Below are positions 9,218 through 16,253 of a DNA stretch of 31,616 nucleotides, in pieces; the first letter of the stretch is position 1; each line of letters begins with the position of its first letter. Below the pieces are notes generated by a model. It was not told the DNA's origin, did no database searches, and worked only from the letters and a program-made list of their open reading frames with translations. The stretch is taken from contig JANATG010000021.1 in NCBI GenBank assembly GCA_029449235.1, positions 717,501 to 749,116 of the forward strand, in the 5' to 3' direction. The translations under genes and the position numbers were made by a program. This stretch comes from Linnemannia schmuckeri (taxonomy: Eukaryota; Mortierellomycota; Mortierellomycetes; Mortierellales; Mortierellaceae).

Positions 9218-9348
9218 AATCGCCCATCGCTCTCACACACCAAGCTAATTCGCACAAACATAGTCATGCATTAGCGGCCTTTCCCAGTGAATCCTATACA
9301 GTTTGTACTCATGCATGTTTGTTTGTGGGATTTAGGAGGGTGAAGGTT
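9218..9348 (-). repeat. Left inverted repeat of a 4.2-kb mosaic block
   Basis: Reverse complement of 13284-13445 at high identity, with a gap of about 29 bp. Shared landmarks are AACAAACATGCATG, GGAAAGGCCGCT and GCGAATTAGCTTGGTGTGTG. Both arms lose similarity abruptly after GGGCGATTT at the outer edge. Confidence 0.8.
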
Positions 9349-9349
9349 A

Positions 9350-9676
9350 TTGTTATTACCTGGAACGCCCACCGCGCTAACCATCTTGGGCGACAACAAC
9401 AGTGGGCAGCTACTGCTTAGAGTTACATTCTGGTTGATATCCCAGGATAAGTCATTTAACAAATATACACATAAGCAGTATACACTTTGGCATATAGCAG
9501 AATCCACTCCTTTTTCGTCTGCGGACAAAATACCTAAAAATAACTCTGCGTTTGATGAAGTCACTTTAACAAGTGTATTAGGGGATACTGAATACGGTTA
9601 TTATTCTCGAGGAGTACGCCGGCTGTCCTCGATAATTCAGCATTGCTTTAATTTATTGTTAATGAAGAGTCTTTAA
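9350..9676 (+). CDS. Hypothetical ORF (108 aa), doubtful
   Basis: A plus-strand ORF whose second half (KYTHKQYTLWHIAESTPFSS, then DTEYGYYSRGVRRLSSIIQH) has a mixed, protein-like composition. There is no recognisable domain, signal peptide or supporting promoter. It lies just inside the left inverted repeat. It may be an exon remnant of a captured gene or chance. Confidence 0.22.
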   Translation: MLLPGTPTALTILGDNNSGQLLLRVTFWLISQDKSFNKYTHKQYTLWHIAESTPFSSADKIPKNNSAFDEVTLTSVLGDTEYGYYSRGVRRLSSIIQHCFNLLLMKSL

Positions 9677-9806
9677 GGAGATATACTAAAACAAGGTGTT
9701 GCATGTGCGGTGTGGATTAGCAGCTAGCCAGAACACCAGTCTTTCTTAGAAGGCGGATTGCTCCACAGCACATAATGATAGTACTCTTCCAAGTTGGTGA
9801 CATTGC

Positions 9807-10022
9807 GAGCCTTTATTTTCACACGAACACAACAAAGACCTGGTGCACAAACGGTTCCCATGAAATTTTCTCAACGCCAAGTCCACATTATGAGCTCTCA
9901 TTTTCACATGAGTACAACAAAGACTTGATGCACAAACAGTTCCAATGAAATTTCTTACTCGCGCGATGCAATCTCCCAATGCTAAGTCCAAAGCCTCCAT
10001 CTTCACACAAATGCAGTACAAC
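9807..10022. repeat. Degenerate tandem duplication, about 2.3 units
   Basis: Units starting at about 9807 and 9892, plus a partial third near 9992, share CATTTTCACA(C/T)GA, ACAACAAAGAC and TGCACAAAC(A/G)GTTCC. Unit length is about 85-105 bp. The segment lies just outside the Helitron 3' end and nothing coding is evident. Confidence 0.6.
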
Positions 10023-10056
10023 CTAAATAATCCCAACATTAGATTTGTATTGAGGA

Positions 10057-10565
10057 CTAGAATAGTACCCGCGGCTTCGCTCGTGGAGGTGTTGGGTGAA
10101 AAAAAAACATGAAAAAAATGTGGATGTGGTTTTGTGTTGTAATTTTTATTTCTGTCTGCCACTGTCCTGTTCCCCCTCCCTTCCTCTCGACACTTTTTTT
10201 TTCTTGTGTCATTTTTTTTTCAGTCACTCAGAGCAAGAATTTCTGGGTAAACAACATTTGTTGTACAGCCATATGGTGTATCGGGATGCTCCCTCTCAAT
10301 CAACACATGCACATTGTTCTTGCTCGTCACTCGAGATAGGGCGACGTACAGTTGACCATGGGCGAAAACCGGCTTCTTGAGACAGATACCAACAGTCCCT
10401 AAAGTCTGACCTTGGACCTTTTTGATAGTCATTGCAAAGGCAGGCCGGATAGGGAACTGGAGTCGCCAGAACTTGAACGGCATATCGAGGTCAGAAGGGC
10501 AGATCGGGATGCAGGTAAGGAATATTTGATTGCCGGCATGTGTTCCTGTAATGATAGTGGCTCTT
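10057..10565 (-). pseudogene. Helitron helicase C-terminus and 3' end (remnant)
   Basis: The minus strand from 10565 reads ATIITGTHAGNQIFL, then the Helitron/PIF1 helicase signature RLQFPIRPAFAMTIKKVQGQ followed by TLG and FAHGQLYVALSRV, ending ...YPEILALSD at 10220. A TGA lies just upstream, so the rest of RepHel is missing. Downstream on the same strand, GCGAAGCCGCGGGTACTATTCTAG ends in CTAG at 10057 followed by T. That matches a rolling-circle Helitron 3' terminus: a GC-rich imperfect hairpin about 10 nt before CTRR, inserted before a T. I infer a strongly 5'-truncated Helitron. Confidence 0.75.
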
Positions 10566-10829
10566 AAGACGTATCAGGAGAGTGACGTACACACGTATAT
10601 ATGAGTCGCGTACCATTGCAAAGTCCTTTCTGTGGCATGAGGTTTCGAAGGGATATGACAGGGCAGCCCACGTTATTGCGGGCAACAAAAAAATCTCATG
10701 GTCCAACAATTCAGCCATGTGTTGTGAGACTGCTCTTTTATTTTTCCTTAAACGGCATCTTTCGGACATACGTTTTGCCCAACAGCCCAATTTTGTTCCA
10801 TAACTGAGCCCATCTTCCAATCTCATCAC
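10566..10829. other. No gene recognised; possible degraded Helitron interior
   Basis: Upstream of the helicase remnant on its strand. No helicase or Rep motif is visible in any frame. It ends at the target duplication of a short retroposon. Confidence 0.35.
10817..10829 (+). repeat. 5' target duplication of short retroposon
   Basis: CCAATCTCATCAC, repeated exactly at 11041-11053 directly after a poly(A) tract. Confidence 0.72.
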
Positions 10830-11000
10830 GCATGTTGCCTGATTGGGGTCCACACAGCCAACATCACCCTCTTTTTGCATGATCAGACCCAGTCTTGGGA
10901 CGATATCTCCAAAAACATCACAAAAGAAATACACAAAACTATTGCACAAAATAATCATATTAAGTCTACGGACACAAGCCACTAATAAAAAGACTAAAAA

Positions 11001-11040
<40 letters not shown>
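10830..11040 (+). mobile_element. Short poly(A) retroposon (211 bp, 34-nt A tail)
   Basis: Sequence ending in 34 consecutive A residues (11006-11039) and flanked by a 13-bp direct repeat, as expected for an RNA copied and inserted by a LINE enzyme. The ~176-bp body has no A/B box and no recognisable domain. It may be the 3' end of an mRNA or of an unrelated LINE. The uninterrupted tail suggests a recent insertion. Confidence 0.65.
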
Positions 11041-11041
<1 letters not shown>

Positions 11042-11053
11042 CAATCTCATCAC
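11041..11053 (+). repeat. 3' target duplication of short retroposon
   Basis: Second exact copy of the 13-bp direct repeat, one base after the A tract. Confidence 0.72.
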
Positions 11054-11180
11054 TCCCTCCTTCTGCCTATTACTTAGGTTGCTTTGTGTAACAACTACAA
11101 AAGAATATTTCGTGGGTCCCCGGACTTGGGGAAAGGACAGGGAGAGGGAGGAAAGGAGGTGGAGAATAGGCAAAGAGGAA

Positions 11181-11246
11181 TAGCTGGCTTGTGGCAGCCA
11201 AGCGTTCATAGTAACGTCACTTTTTGATCCTTCTATGTCGGCTCTT
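11181..11246 (+). pseudogene. 28S rRNA fragment (copy ii), 66 bp
   Basis: TAGCTGGCTTGTGGCAGCCA followed by AGCGTTCATAGTAACGTCAC and TTCTATGTCGGCTCTT. It matches the same conserved 28S domain V segment that starts copies i and iii, with G-to-A and C-to-T changes. It ends at GGCTCTT, then runs into an unrelated T/C-rich sequence. Confidence 0.85.
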
Positions 11247-11257
11247 TTTTTCCTTCT

Positions 11258-11710
11258 TCAATATCGTTCGAGGCCGCGTTTTCGATGCTTTGACGGAGTA
11301 GGTAGGTTGGTGTCTTGTTCTTGTGGAGGTCGGGCTATGTGATTGTTGTTTAAGGGTGATGATAGATCGGGGATGGCGGCATCTTGGCCGTTTGAAGACG
11401 AGTCCAAAGACAAGATATTTGATTCAGATTCATAATAAACTTGATTGGCGTTGGTATGGTCCTGATTATATAGTGAAAGCAACCTTGGAAGAATGGATAC
11501 ATTGAGATCGAAGTTCTCCTTGTTGGAAAGGTTGTTCCGAGCACACGCAGAAACAGTCTGCAATGCAGTTGATTTTGCCCTCATGCATATATACTGGTGC
11601 GCGCGTTGCTGCTCGTCCTCCTTTCTTCCCTGTTCTGCTCCTACCTTCCCCTCCTGCCTTCCGTGCTCTGTTGCCATCTCCTTCCATGTTATTCTATCGT
11701 CTACTTCCAC
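11258..11710 (-). CDS. Hypothetical protein ORF (150 aa)
   Basis: Minus-strand ORF with a polar, disordered-looking C-terminal half (NILSLDSSSNGQDAAIPDLS, then PTPSKHRKRGLERY). The N-terminal part is rich in Glu, Arg and Gln. No domain is recognised. It could be the terminal exon of a nuclear protein or chance; the start is not supported by context. Confidence 0.28.
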   Translation of the reverse strand: MEVDDRITWKEMATEHGRQEGKVGAEQGRKEDEQQRAHQYICMRAKSTALQTVSACARNNLSNKENFDLNVSILPRLLSLYNQDHTNANQVYYESESNILSLDSSSNGQDAAIPDLSSPLNNNHIARPPQEQDTNLPTPSKHRKRGLERY

Positions 11711-11900
11711 TTTTGTGTACTCATTTTCTCTTCCATTTCACTCATTGGCCGCGGTGAACTTCATAAAACGCTGCAGACAATTTTTCATGAGGAGGGTAGG
11801 AAAAAATTAAATGAATGTTCACATTGATATGGTGCTGTAAACTACATTGATTGCAGCTATATATGATTAACAGTCCGAAATATTGCAACTTGCGTAAGCA
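11711..11900. other. No gene recognised
   Basis: Short intergenic stretch between the 150-aa ORF and the cysteine-rich gene, without repeats or motifs. Confidence 0.4.
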
Positions 11901-12227
11901 TCAGCATAAGTTTTGAGGAGGTCCACACTGAGCAGTGTTCTCACAGACACAATCACCATAGGGCGCCCCTCCTGAGTTGGAGCAATGTGTTGACGGCGTC
12001 TTGTCTGGAAGATATTTTGGACACAGCAGCTTACCCCCGACCCTGGAGCAGCTGCAAGCATGGTAGCATGCATAACCCAGCGGATCGTCAGAGCATGACA
12101 ACACCCACAAAAAGGTGGTGTCAATTGTGGCATTATTAGGGCCAGCAACCGAAGCCGATGGAACTGCAGCTGCATTGACGCAAGCGCATGCTGTAAAACA
12201 GGATGCTATAACGAAGGACAATTGCAT
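11901..12227 (-). CDS. Small secreted cysteine-rich protein (108 aa)
   Basis: The ATG at 12227 opens a clear signal peptide (MQLSFVIASCFTACACVNAA, cleavage after about residue 21). The mature ~87 residues contain ten cysteines, enough for five disulfides, including ACYHACSC and DCVCENTAQC clusters and a C-terminal Cys. This is the layout of fungal secreted effector-like or defence-like peptides; the actual function is unknown. The gene has a good promoter structure: TATAAAAG on the minus strand at 12451-12444 and a 110-bp intron in the 5' leader (GTAAGA at 12345, AAATAG at 12236), 8 nt before the ATG. It resembles the 92-aa protein at 5948-6226 and lies divergent to the 208-aa secreted protein gene, with the tandem array between them. 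Confidence 0.68.
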   Translation of the reverse strand: MQLSFVIASCFTACACVNAAAVPSASVAGPNNATIDTTFLWVLSCSDDPLGYACYHACSCSRVGGKLLCPKYLPDKTPSTHCSNSGGAPYGDCVCENTAQCGPPQNLC

Positions 12228-12235
12228 TTAGTCAC

Positions 12236-12345
12236 CTATTTTACAGTTTAGAAAAAAAGAGATTACAGTATGCAATCAGATGTTAATCTCAGCTCACTCC
12301 AGTCTGGCTCATAAAAATGCAATAAAACAAAGAGTCCACTCTTAC
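12236..12345 (-). other. 5' leader intron of the cysteine-rich gene
   Basis: GTAAGA donor, a TTCTAAAC branch-like motif about 15 nt before the acceptor, and an AAATAG acceptor. The intron ends 8 nt before the start codon. Confidence 0.5.
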
Positions 12346-12443
12346 ACTTGTTGGCAACTAACACAAGTTCTGGGAAGGGCTTAGTTGGATGAGTGAACTG
12401 TGTGGATGAAAGGATGAGCAAGAGGAATCCTCGATGCCCATGT

Positions 12444-12451
12444 CTTTTATA
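12444..12451 (-). promoter_or_regulatory. TATA box of the cysteine-rich gene
   Basis: TATAAAAG on the minus strand, about 99 bp before the leader intron donor and 217 bp before the ATG. Confidence 0.5.
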
Positions 12452-12892
12452 TGCCTCATGATATATACACTGCGACACGTGTGTTGATTTGAAAGGAAGA
12501 AAATCTTTTATCCCACAACAAACATGCATGAGTACAAACTGTATAAGCTTCACCAAGAGCAGCCACTATGTAATTGTGTCAATTTAGTTTCTACCAAGCG
12601 GCATATCTTTCTAAGCGGCGGATACATATGTATTCCTGTGGTCGTGCAGTGCAAGACAGTCGTCGGCCTGAGTTCATGTGAGAAAATGAGTCTTCTCCCT
12701 CATAAAATGCCGCAAACAAACATGCATGGGTACAAACTATAGAAGGTTCACCAAAAGTTGTCGCTCTTTGTGCTTGTGTAGATTGAGTATCCTTGGTCGA
12801 TACATCTTTTGAGCGGTAGGTACCTACTGCTGTGGTAGAACCTTCACCCTCTTAAAGTCTCGCAAACAAACATGCATGGCGTTATCATGCAC

Positions 12893-12942
12893 AAGTACAG
12901 CCCAAAGTACAGCCCAAAGAACAGCCCAAAGAACGGCCCAGA
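12893..12942 (+). repeat. 12-bp tandem repeat, four units
   Basis: Four successive units of AA(G)(T/A)ACAGCCCA type (period 12) inside the third unit of the larger array; the last unit has ACGG. Confidence 0.8.
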
Positions 12943-13283
12943 GGAAAAATGGTCGTTGTTCTTGTAGCGCTGGTCGATTTTACTGGGGACCTCCAAATAG
13001 CACAATTCTCCCAGAAGGTCTATGCTACTTGCTGTACAAGTACCAATCGATTCTGCCGGCGACTTCCAGGGGTATCTCTCGCAGGAGGAGCGCGCACGAT
13101 TCTAAAAATGCCGCAAGCAAACATGCATGGACACAAACTGAACAAGGTTCATCGCTCTTTGTGCTTGTGTTGGTTGAGTTTCCATTGGTCAGTACATCTA
13201 TTGAGCCGCAAAGAGCGGTGGGTCTGCTGTAGTTGTACAAGGCAGTTTTCGACTCGTCGGCATGAGTTTCCAGCGAGAACAAG

Positions 13284-13445
13284 GACCTTCACCCTCTTGA
13301 AATCCGGTAAACAAACATGCATGGGTACAAACCGTATAAGGTTCACTAGGAAAGGCCGCTGCTGTGCTTGTTTACATTGGTCTGTCTCTGATGCATGACT
13401 GTGTTTGTGCGAATTAGCTTGGTGTGTGAGAACGATGGGCGATTT
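13284..13445 (+). repeat. Right inverted repeat of the 4.2-kb mosaic block
   Basis: Inverted partner of 9218-9348; see that entry. No matching direct target duplication is visible outside the two arms. Confidence 0.8.
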
Positions 13446-13569
13446 CTCTTGCACTTGCTGGCCTCTTATGCTAACAGTAGCCGTGTTTGTGTTAATTGGC
13501 TCGATATTGGAACTGCAACAACAATGATTTTTGTACAGCCAAGTTTCCTGAGCCGAGAAATTTAATCGC

Positions 13570-13580
13570 TATAAAAAGGG
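13570..13580 (+). promoter_or_regulatory. TATA box of the 208-aa secreted protein gene
   Basis: TATAAAAAGGG, 61 bp upstream of a GTAAGT leader-intron donor. The spacing fits a transcription start near 13600 and a short non-coding first exon. Confidence 0.7.
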
Positions 13581-13630
13581 TTGCACATTTCCAGGCTTCT
13601 AACTTCAACTTCAACATCATTGCCCTTCCA

Positions 13631-13730
13631 GTAAGTTTCTAACCTGGCTTCGTACGATCTATGGATTTTTTGATCTTGGCATATTTCCTAACTCGGCTTT
13701 GTTACACTTTGTAAAATTTTTTTCCTCCAG
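13631..13730 (+). other. 5' leader intron of the 208-aa gene
   Basis: GTAAGT donor at 13631, CTAAC branch point at 13688-13692, a long pyrimidine tract and a TCCAG acceptor at 13730. The start codon follows 5 nt later. Confidence 0.72.
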
Positions 13731-13735
13731 ACAGC

Positions 13736-14362
13736 ATGCATTCTAAGACTCGAGGATCCCGATTCCTCCGTACTATAAGCCTCAAGTGCGGCGCCATTGC
13801 ATGCCTCGTATTTCCTCAAATAGTATGGGCTCAAAGAGTGAACTTTTATCCTGAAGCGAATTGCGGGTCTAATGGAAACAGCAGGAGTGCTGGTGGCTGC
13901 ACGACAGGAGTACCTAACCAGCTTTACACAAGCATTAAGGTAACAGGAGTTCCCCGCGGTTACACATATGACCTTCAAGCATACTCATCTCAGCTTGGAA
14001 ATATGTGCGCTATACCCTTGGACTCGACTTCCAACGGATGTCTCAATATCGAACCGGAGAGCAGTATAACTGGCGCAACAGTAACTCTATATGCTCCATG
14101 TGGCAAGCCAAGTATTTGCCGCCGTGCGATTGACAAGCCACCACTCCCTGCAATTGACGACGGACTGGGCGACCTTCATGTCTACACCAACAAAACAACA
14201 CATATTTCTTACTATGTAAGAATGTCTGAGAAGACGGATCGTTTGTCGGACGACCTTAGAGCCGATGAGTGGCGCAAGTACATAGTAGATAATGCAGACT
14301 ATATTGAAATGCCTGGTGAAAAAATCGAGCCGACAGATCACCTTCTAAACGAGCCCAAATAG
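13736..14362 (+). CDS. Secreted protein, unknown family (208 aa)
   Basis: The ATG lies 5 nt after a leader intron behind a good TATA box. A basic N-terminus and a hydrophobic stretch (CGAIACLVFPQIVWA) make a signal peptide with likely cleavage near residue 32. The first mature part (about 33-130) starts RVNFYPEANCGSNGNSRSAG and has six cysteines (residues 43, 55, 91, 102, 122, 128). Its alternating hydrophobic pattern suggests a small beta-rich fold of the kind seen in fungal small secreted proteins. After a proline-rich hinge (KPPLPAIDDG) the last ~60 residues form a second, cysteine-free region with HVYTNKTT and DNADYIEMPGEKIE. That region resembles the tail of the neighbouring 98-aa protein. 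Function unknown; it acts outside the cell or in the secretory pathway. The gene is intact. Confidence 0.75.
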   Translation: MHSKTRGSRFLRTISLKCGAIACLVFPQIVWAQRVNFYPEANCGSNGNSRSAGGCTTGVPNQLYTSIKVTGVPRGYTYDLQAYSSQLGNMCAIPLDSTSNGCLNIEPESSITGATVTLYAPCGKPSICRRAIDKPPLPAIDDGLGDLHVYTNKTTHISYYVRMSEKTDRLSDDLRADEWRKYIVDNADYIEMPGEKIEPTDHLLNEPK

Positions 14363-14538
14363 AGCTCACTTTCAATAGCAAGCCATTTTTAAAGGCGCAA
14401 GCCTCTTTTTCAACCATTGAAACCCAACCCGTTGAAACGCGAATTGAAAAAGAGAGAGTAGCGTTGTGACCTGCGCCAACCTATTGACCCCTCATGTTAA
14501 TACTGTTAGTGACGTGCTAGGTGTGTCTCACGTGCTTG

Positions 14539-14549
14539 TTAAAAAAGGG
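14539..14549 (+). promoter_or_regulatory. TATA-like element of the 98-aa gene
   Basis: TTAAAAAAGGG, 54 bp before the ATG at 14603. It resembles the TATAAAAAGGG element of the upstream gene. Confidence 0.4.
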
Positions 14550-14602
14550 TGCGAGCGCACAAACGTAATCCTCATCTCTCATCTCTTTGCAATCTCTCCA
14601 AC

Positions 14603-14899
14603 ATGAATCCTCCTAACACATGCAAATGCCTAGATATAGAAATCTGCAACACTTGCCGAGAATGGTCCAACGAGGCACTCAACAATTGCTACGTTTACAC
14701 GGAGGGCCCTGTCACGTATCTTCTCAAGGAGACAGATGAAACTACTGCTATTTGGAATTCGATTCGTGACCAATCGGAGTCTGTTGATGTCATGAATGCG
14801 AGGCTGAAAGATTTTATGTTGAAAAATTGCCAGTACATCGAGAGAGAGGGCCGGCCAATTGAGATTGTCAATCGCTCCAACCCCAAGATCAAACTTTGA
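14603..14899 (+). CDS. Non-secreted small protein related to the C-terminus of the 208-aa protein
   Basis: The ATG at 14603 (CCAACATGA context) is preferred over upstream non-ATG in-frame codons. It encodes 98 aa without a signal peptide. The N-terminus carries CKCLDIEICNTC, two cysteine pairs that could bind a metal or form disulfides. From residue ~29 (YVYTEGPVTY) to the end the layout parallels residues 149-200 of the secreted neighbour: VYT near the start and an N-x2-YIE-x2-G-x2-IE motif near the end (NCQYIEREGRPIE versus NADYIEMPGEKIE). It is in the same orientation 240 bp downstream. I infer a partial paralogue that stays inside the cell. No known family recognised. Confidence 0.6.
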   Translation: MNPPNTCKCLDIEICNTCREWSNEALNNCYVYTEGPVTYLLKETDETTAIWNSIRDQSESVDVMNARLKDFMLKNCQYIEREGRPIEIVNRSNPKIKL

Positions 14900-15564
14900 C
14901 AAAGCGTAAGCACCGGACTTTCAACCGCCCTACCATAACTTTATCCATTTTACCCGTAACGTCACATTTCTAATCCTTATACATTACTGCGATGCCACTA
15001 AAATTAGTTTTCGCCTCGCATTTGACGATCAAAGGATCAACCACTCCTGATTCTCATTCGCATCACCTGAATAAAGGAAGTGAGCTGATAAAGCCTGTCC
15101 CTACAGACTTTAGTGAGCCACAAGCCCAAAAAACAAAGTCCGTGTCAAAGCCATGTAAAAAATGTCAATGTCAGGCTCATATAAAAATTAGTGTCAGACC
15201 AATGTTAAAAAACAGTGCTAGTCTCATGTAACAGAGAGGAAAAAAATGGGCGTGCTAAATCCATGCCTATTACTCATGGTGACGTTGCATTTCCTCCTCC
15301 ATTAGAATTTGAGTGTGACGCTTCCTTTGTTTAAGGGGCTTCCATAACATATGCTCTGTAATGTAGCACTTGCGATAGAAAGAAGATCTTCTTCAGGAGT
15401 ACAAGCAAGGAAGCAAGGACAAGGTGTACAAGAAGGAAGCAAGGAAGCAAGAAAAGGAAACAGGCGGACCATTGGGATCATTTAAGATTAACAATCGGAG
15501 GGTAGAAAACAAAGAGGCTGACGCTCCTTGGGTAACGTGATCTGCAAACAGGGGCAAGCAAGGG
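14900..15564. other. Intergenic region with degenerate short repeats, no gene
   Basis: A 79-aa ORF at 14992-15231 exists, but its second half translates a degenerate ~27-bp repeat (AAGCCATGTAAAAAATGTCA-like units, 15145-15230), so I do not call it a gene. An AAGGAAGCAAGGACAAGG-type purine repeat covers about 15398-15455. Confidence 0.5.
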
Positions 15565-15579
15565 CAAATAAGGTTAACA
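15565..15579 (+). repeat. 5' target-site duplication of SINE
   Basis: CAAATAAGGTTAACA, repeated exactly at 15875-15889. Confidence 0.82.
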
Positions 15580-15874
15580 ACTGTTTAGCTCTCTCGTAGA
15601 GCGGCGAAGCTTCCCCCTGCGGTGCCCTAGGGGCTCCCGGGTTCAATCCCCTTTGGGAGCGGACTCGGGAAATAAGCACCGGCACTGGGCCTCGAGCTGT
15701 TTGACGGTTTTCCCCAGCGGACCGACCGAAGACGAAGCCCCCTCCGTAGCGGAGACTCGTGGTCTTGAGTGCAAGCAGCTGGGAAGAAGGCTCTCCCTGC
15801 GAACCGAGTCAGAGACGGTATAATCTCTTTGTCCTGCCACACACCCACGACCAAATAAACTCTGGTAAAACAAA
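15580..15874 (+). mobile_element. tRNA-derived SINE (295 bp)
   Basis: Flanked by a perfect 15-bp direct repeat. The head has RNA polymerase III internal promoter boxes: A box TAGCTCTCTCG at 15586-15596, with a GCTC...GAGC D-arm-like stem, and B box GGTTCAATCCC at 15640-15650, 44 bp apart. The acceptor stem cannot be closed and the T-arm is imperfect, so it is not a functional tRNA. The ~220-bp body ends in an A-rich tail (GGTAAAACAAA). Such elements are mobilised by LINE reverse transcriptases. I see no second copy in the window. Confidence 0.75.
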
Positions 15875-15889
15875 CAAATAAGGTTAACA
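15875..15889 (+). repeat. 3' target-site duplication of SINE
   Basis: Exact second copy of the 15-bp repeat at 15565-15579. Confidence 0.82.
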
Positions 15890-16079
15890 GAGTGAGACAC
15901 TGGGCGCGTGGGAAACAAGCCCTAGGCCCATTAAGGTTAACAAAGCGAGAGGCTCACAAAAATCATTTCCTCGCAAGAAATGCCCCACGTGACGCGACTC
16001 TTCATTTCCTCGCAAAAGGTAACGTGATTTTGGGAATAAGGTTTGAAAAAGGCAGGAGAAAAAAGTCCTTAGGATATAA

Positions 16080-16117
16080 TAACTGGCTTGTGGCAGCCAA
16101 GCGTTCATAGCGACGTT

Positions 16118-16153
<36 letters not shown>

Positions 16154-16212
16154 ACTGAAGCAGAATTCAGTAAGCGTTGGATTGTTCACCCACTAATAGG
16201 GAACAAGACCTG

Positions 16213-16253
<41 letters not shown>

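Larger units (their letters stand above)
12513..13445 (+). repeat. Degenerate ~200-bp tandem array, five units
   Basis: CATGCATG landmarks recur at 12523, 12721, 12871, 13122 and 13316 (spacing 198, 150, 251 and 194 bp). Each is preceded by (A/G)CAAACAAA, and four of the five are followed by an ACAAAC(T/C) core, then in several units AGGTTCA. Further shared blocks are GTGCTTGTGT, a CATTGGTC/CTTGGTC block, and CCTTCACCCTCTT just before the next unit. Short ORFs across this stretch are not conserved between units and are not genes. The last unit doubles as the right arm of the inverted repeat whose left arm is at 9218-9348. Confidence 0.78.

Noticed and set aside
9746..10162. 138-aa minus-strand ORF
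   Set aside because: It is a translation of the degenerate tandem repeat and crosses the Helitron 3' end.
10491..10982. 163-aa minus-strand ORF
   Set aside because: It runs across the retroposon boundary and target duplication, so it cannot be one gene.
12513..13445. CRISPR-like array
   Set aside because: Units are ~200 bp, degenerate and unevenly spaced, in a eukaryotic context with no cas genes.
14992..15231. 79-aa ORF as a third member of the small-protein cluster
   Set aside because: Half of it translates a degenerate short repeat, and no shared motif with its neighbours is visible.
15580..15660. Functional tRNA gene
   Set aside because: The A and B boxes are present, but the acceptor stem does not close and the T stem is imperfect; a SINE head fits better.
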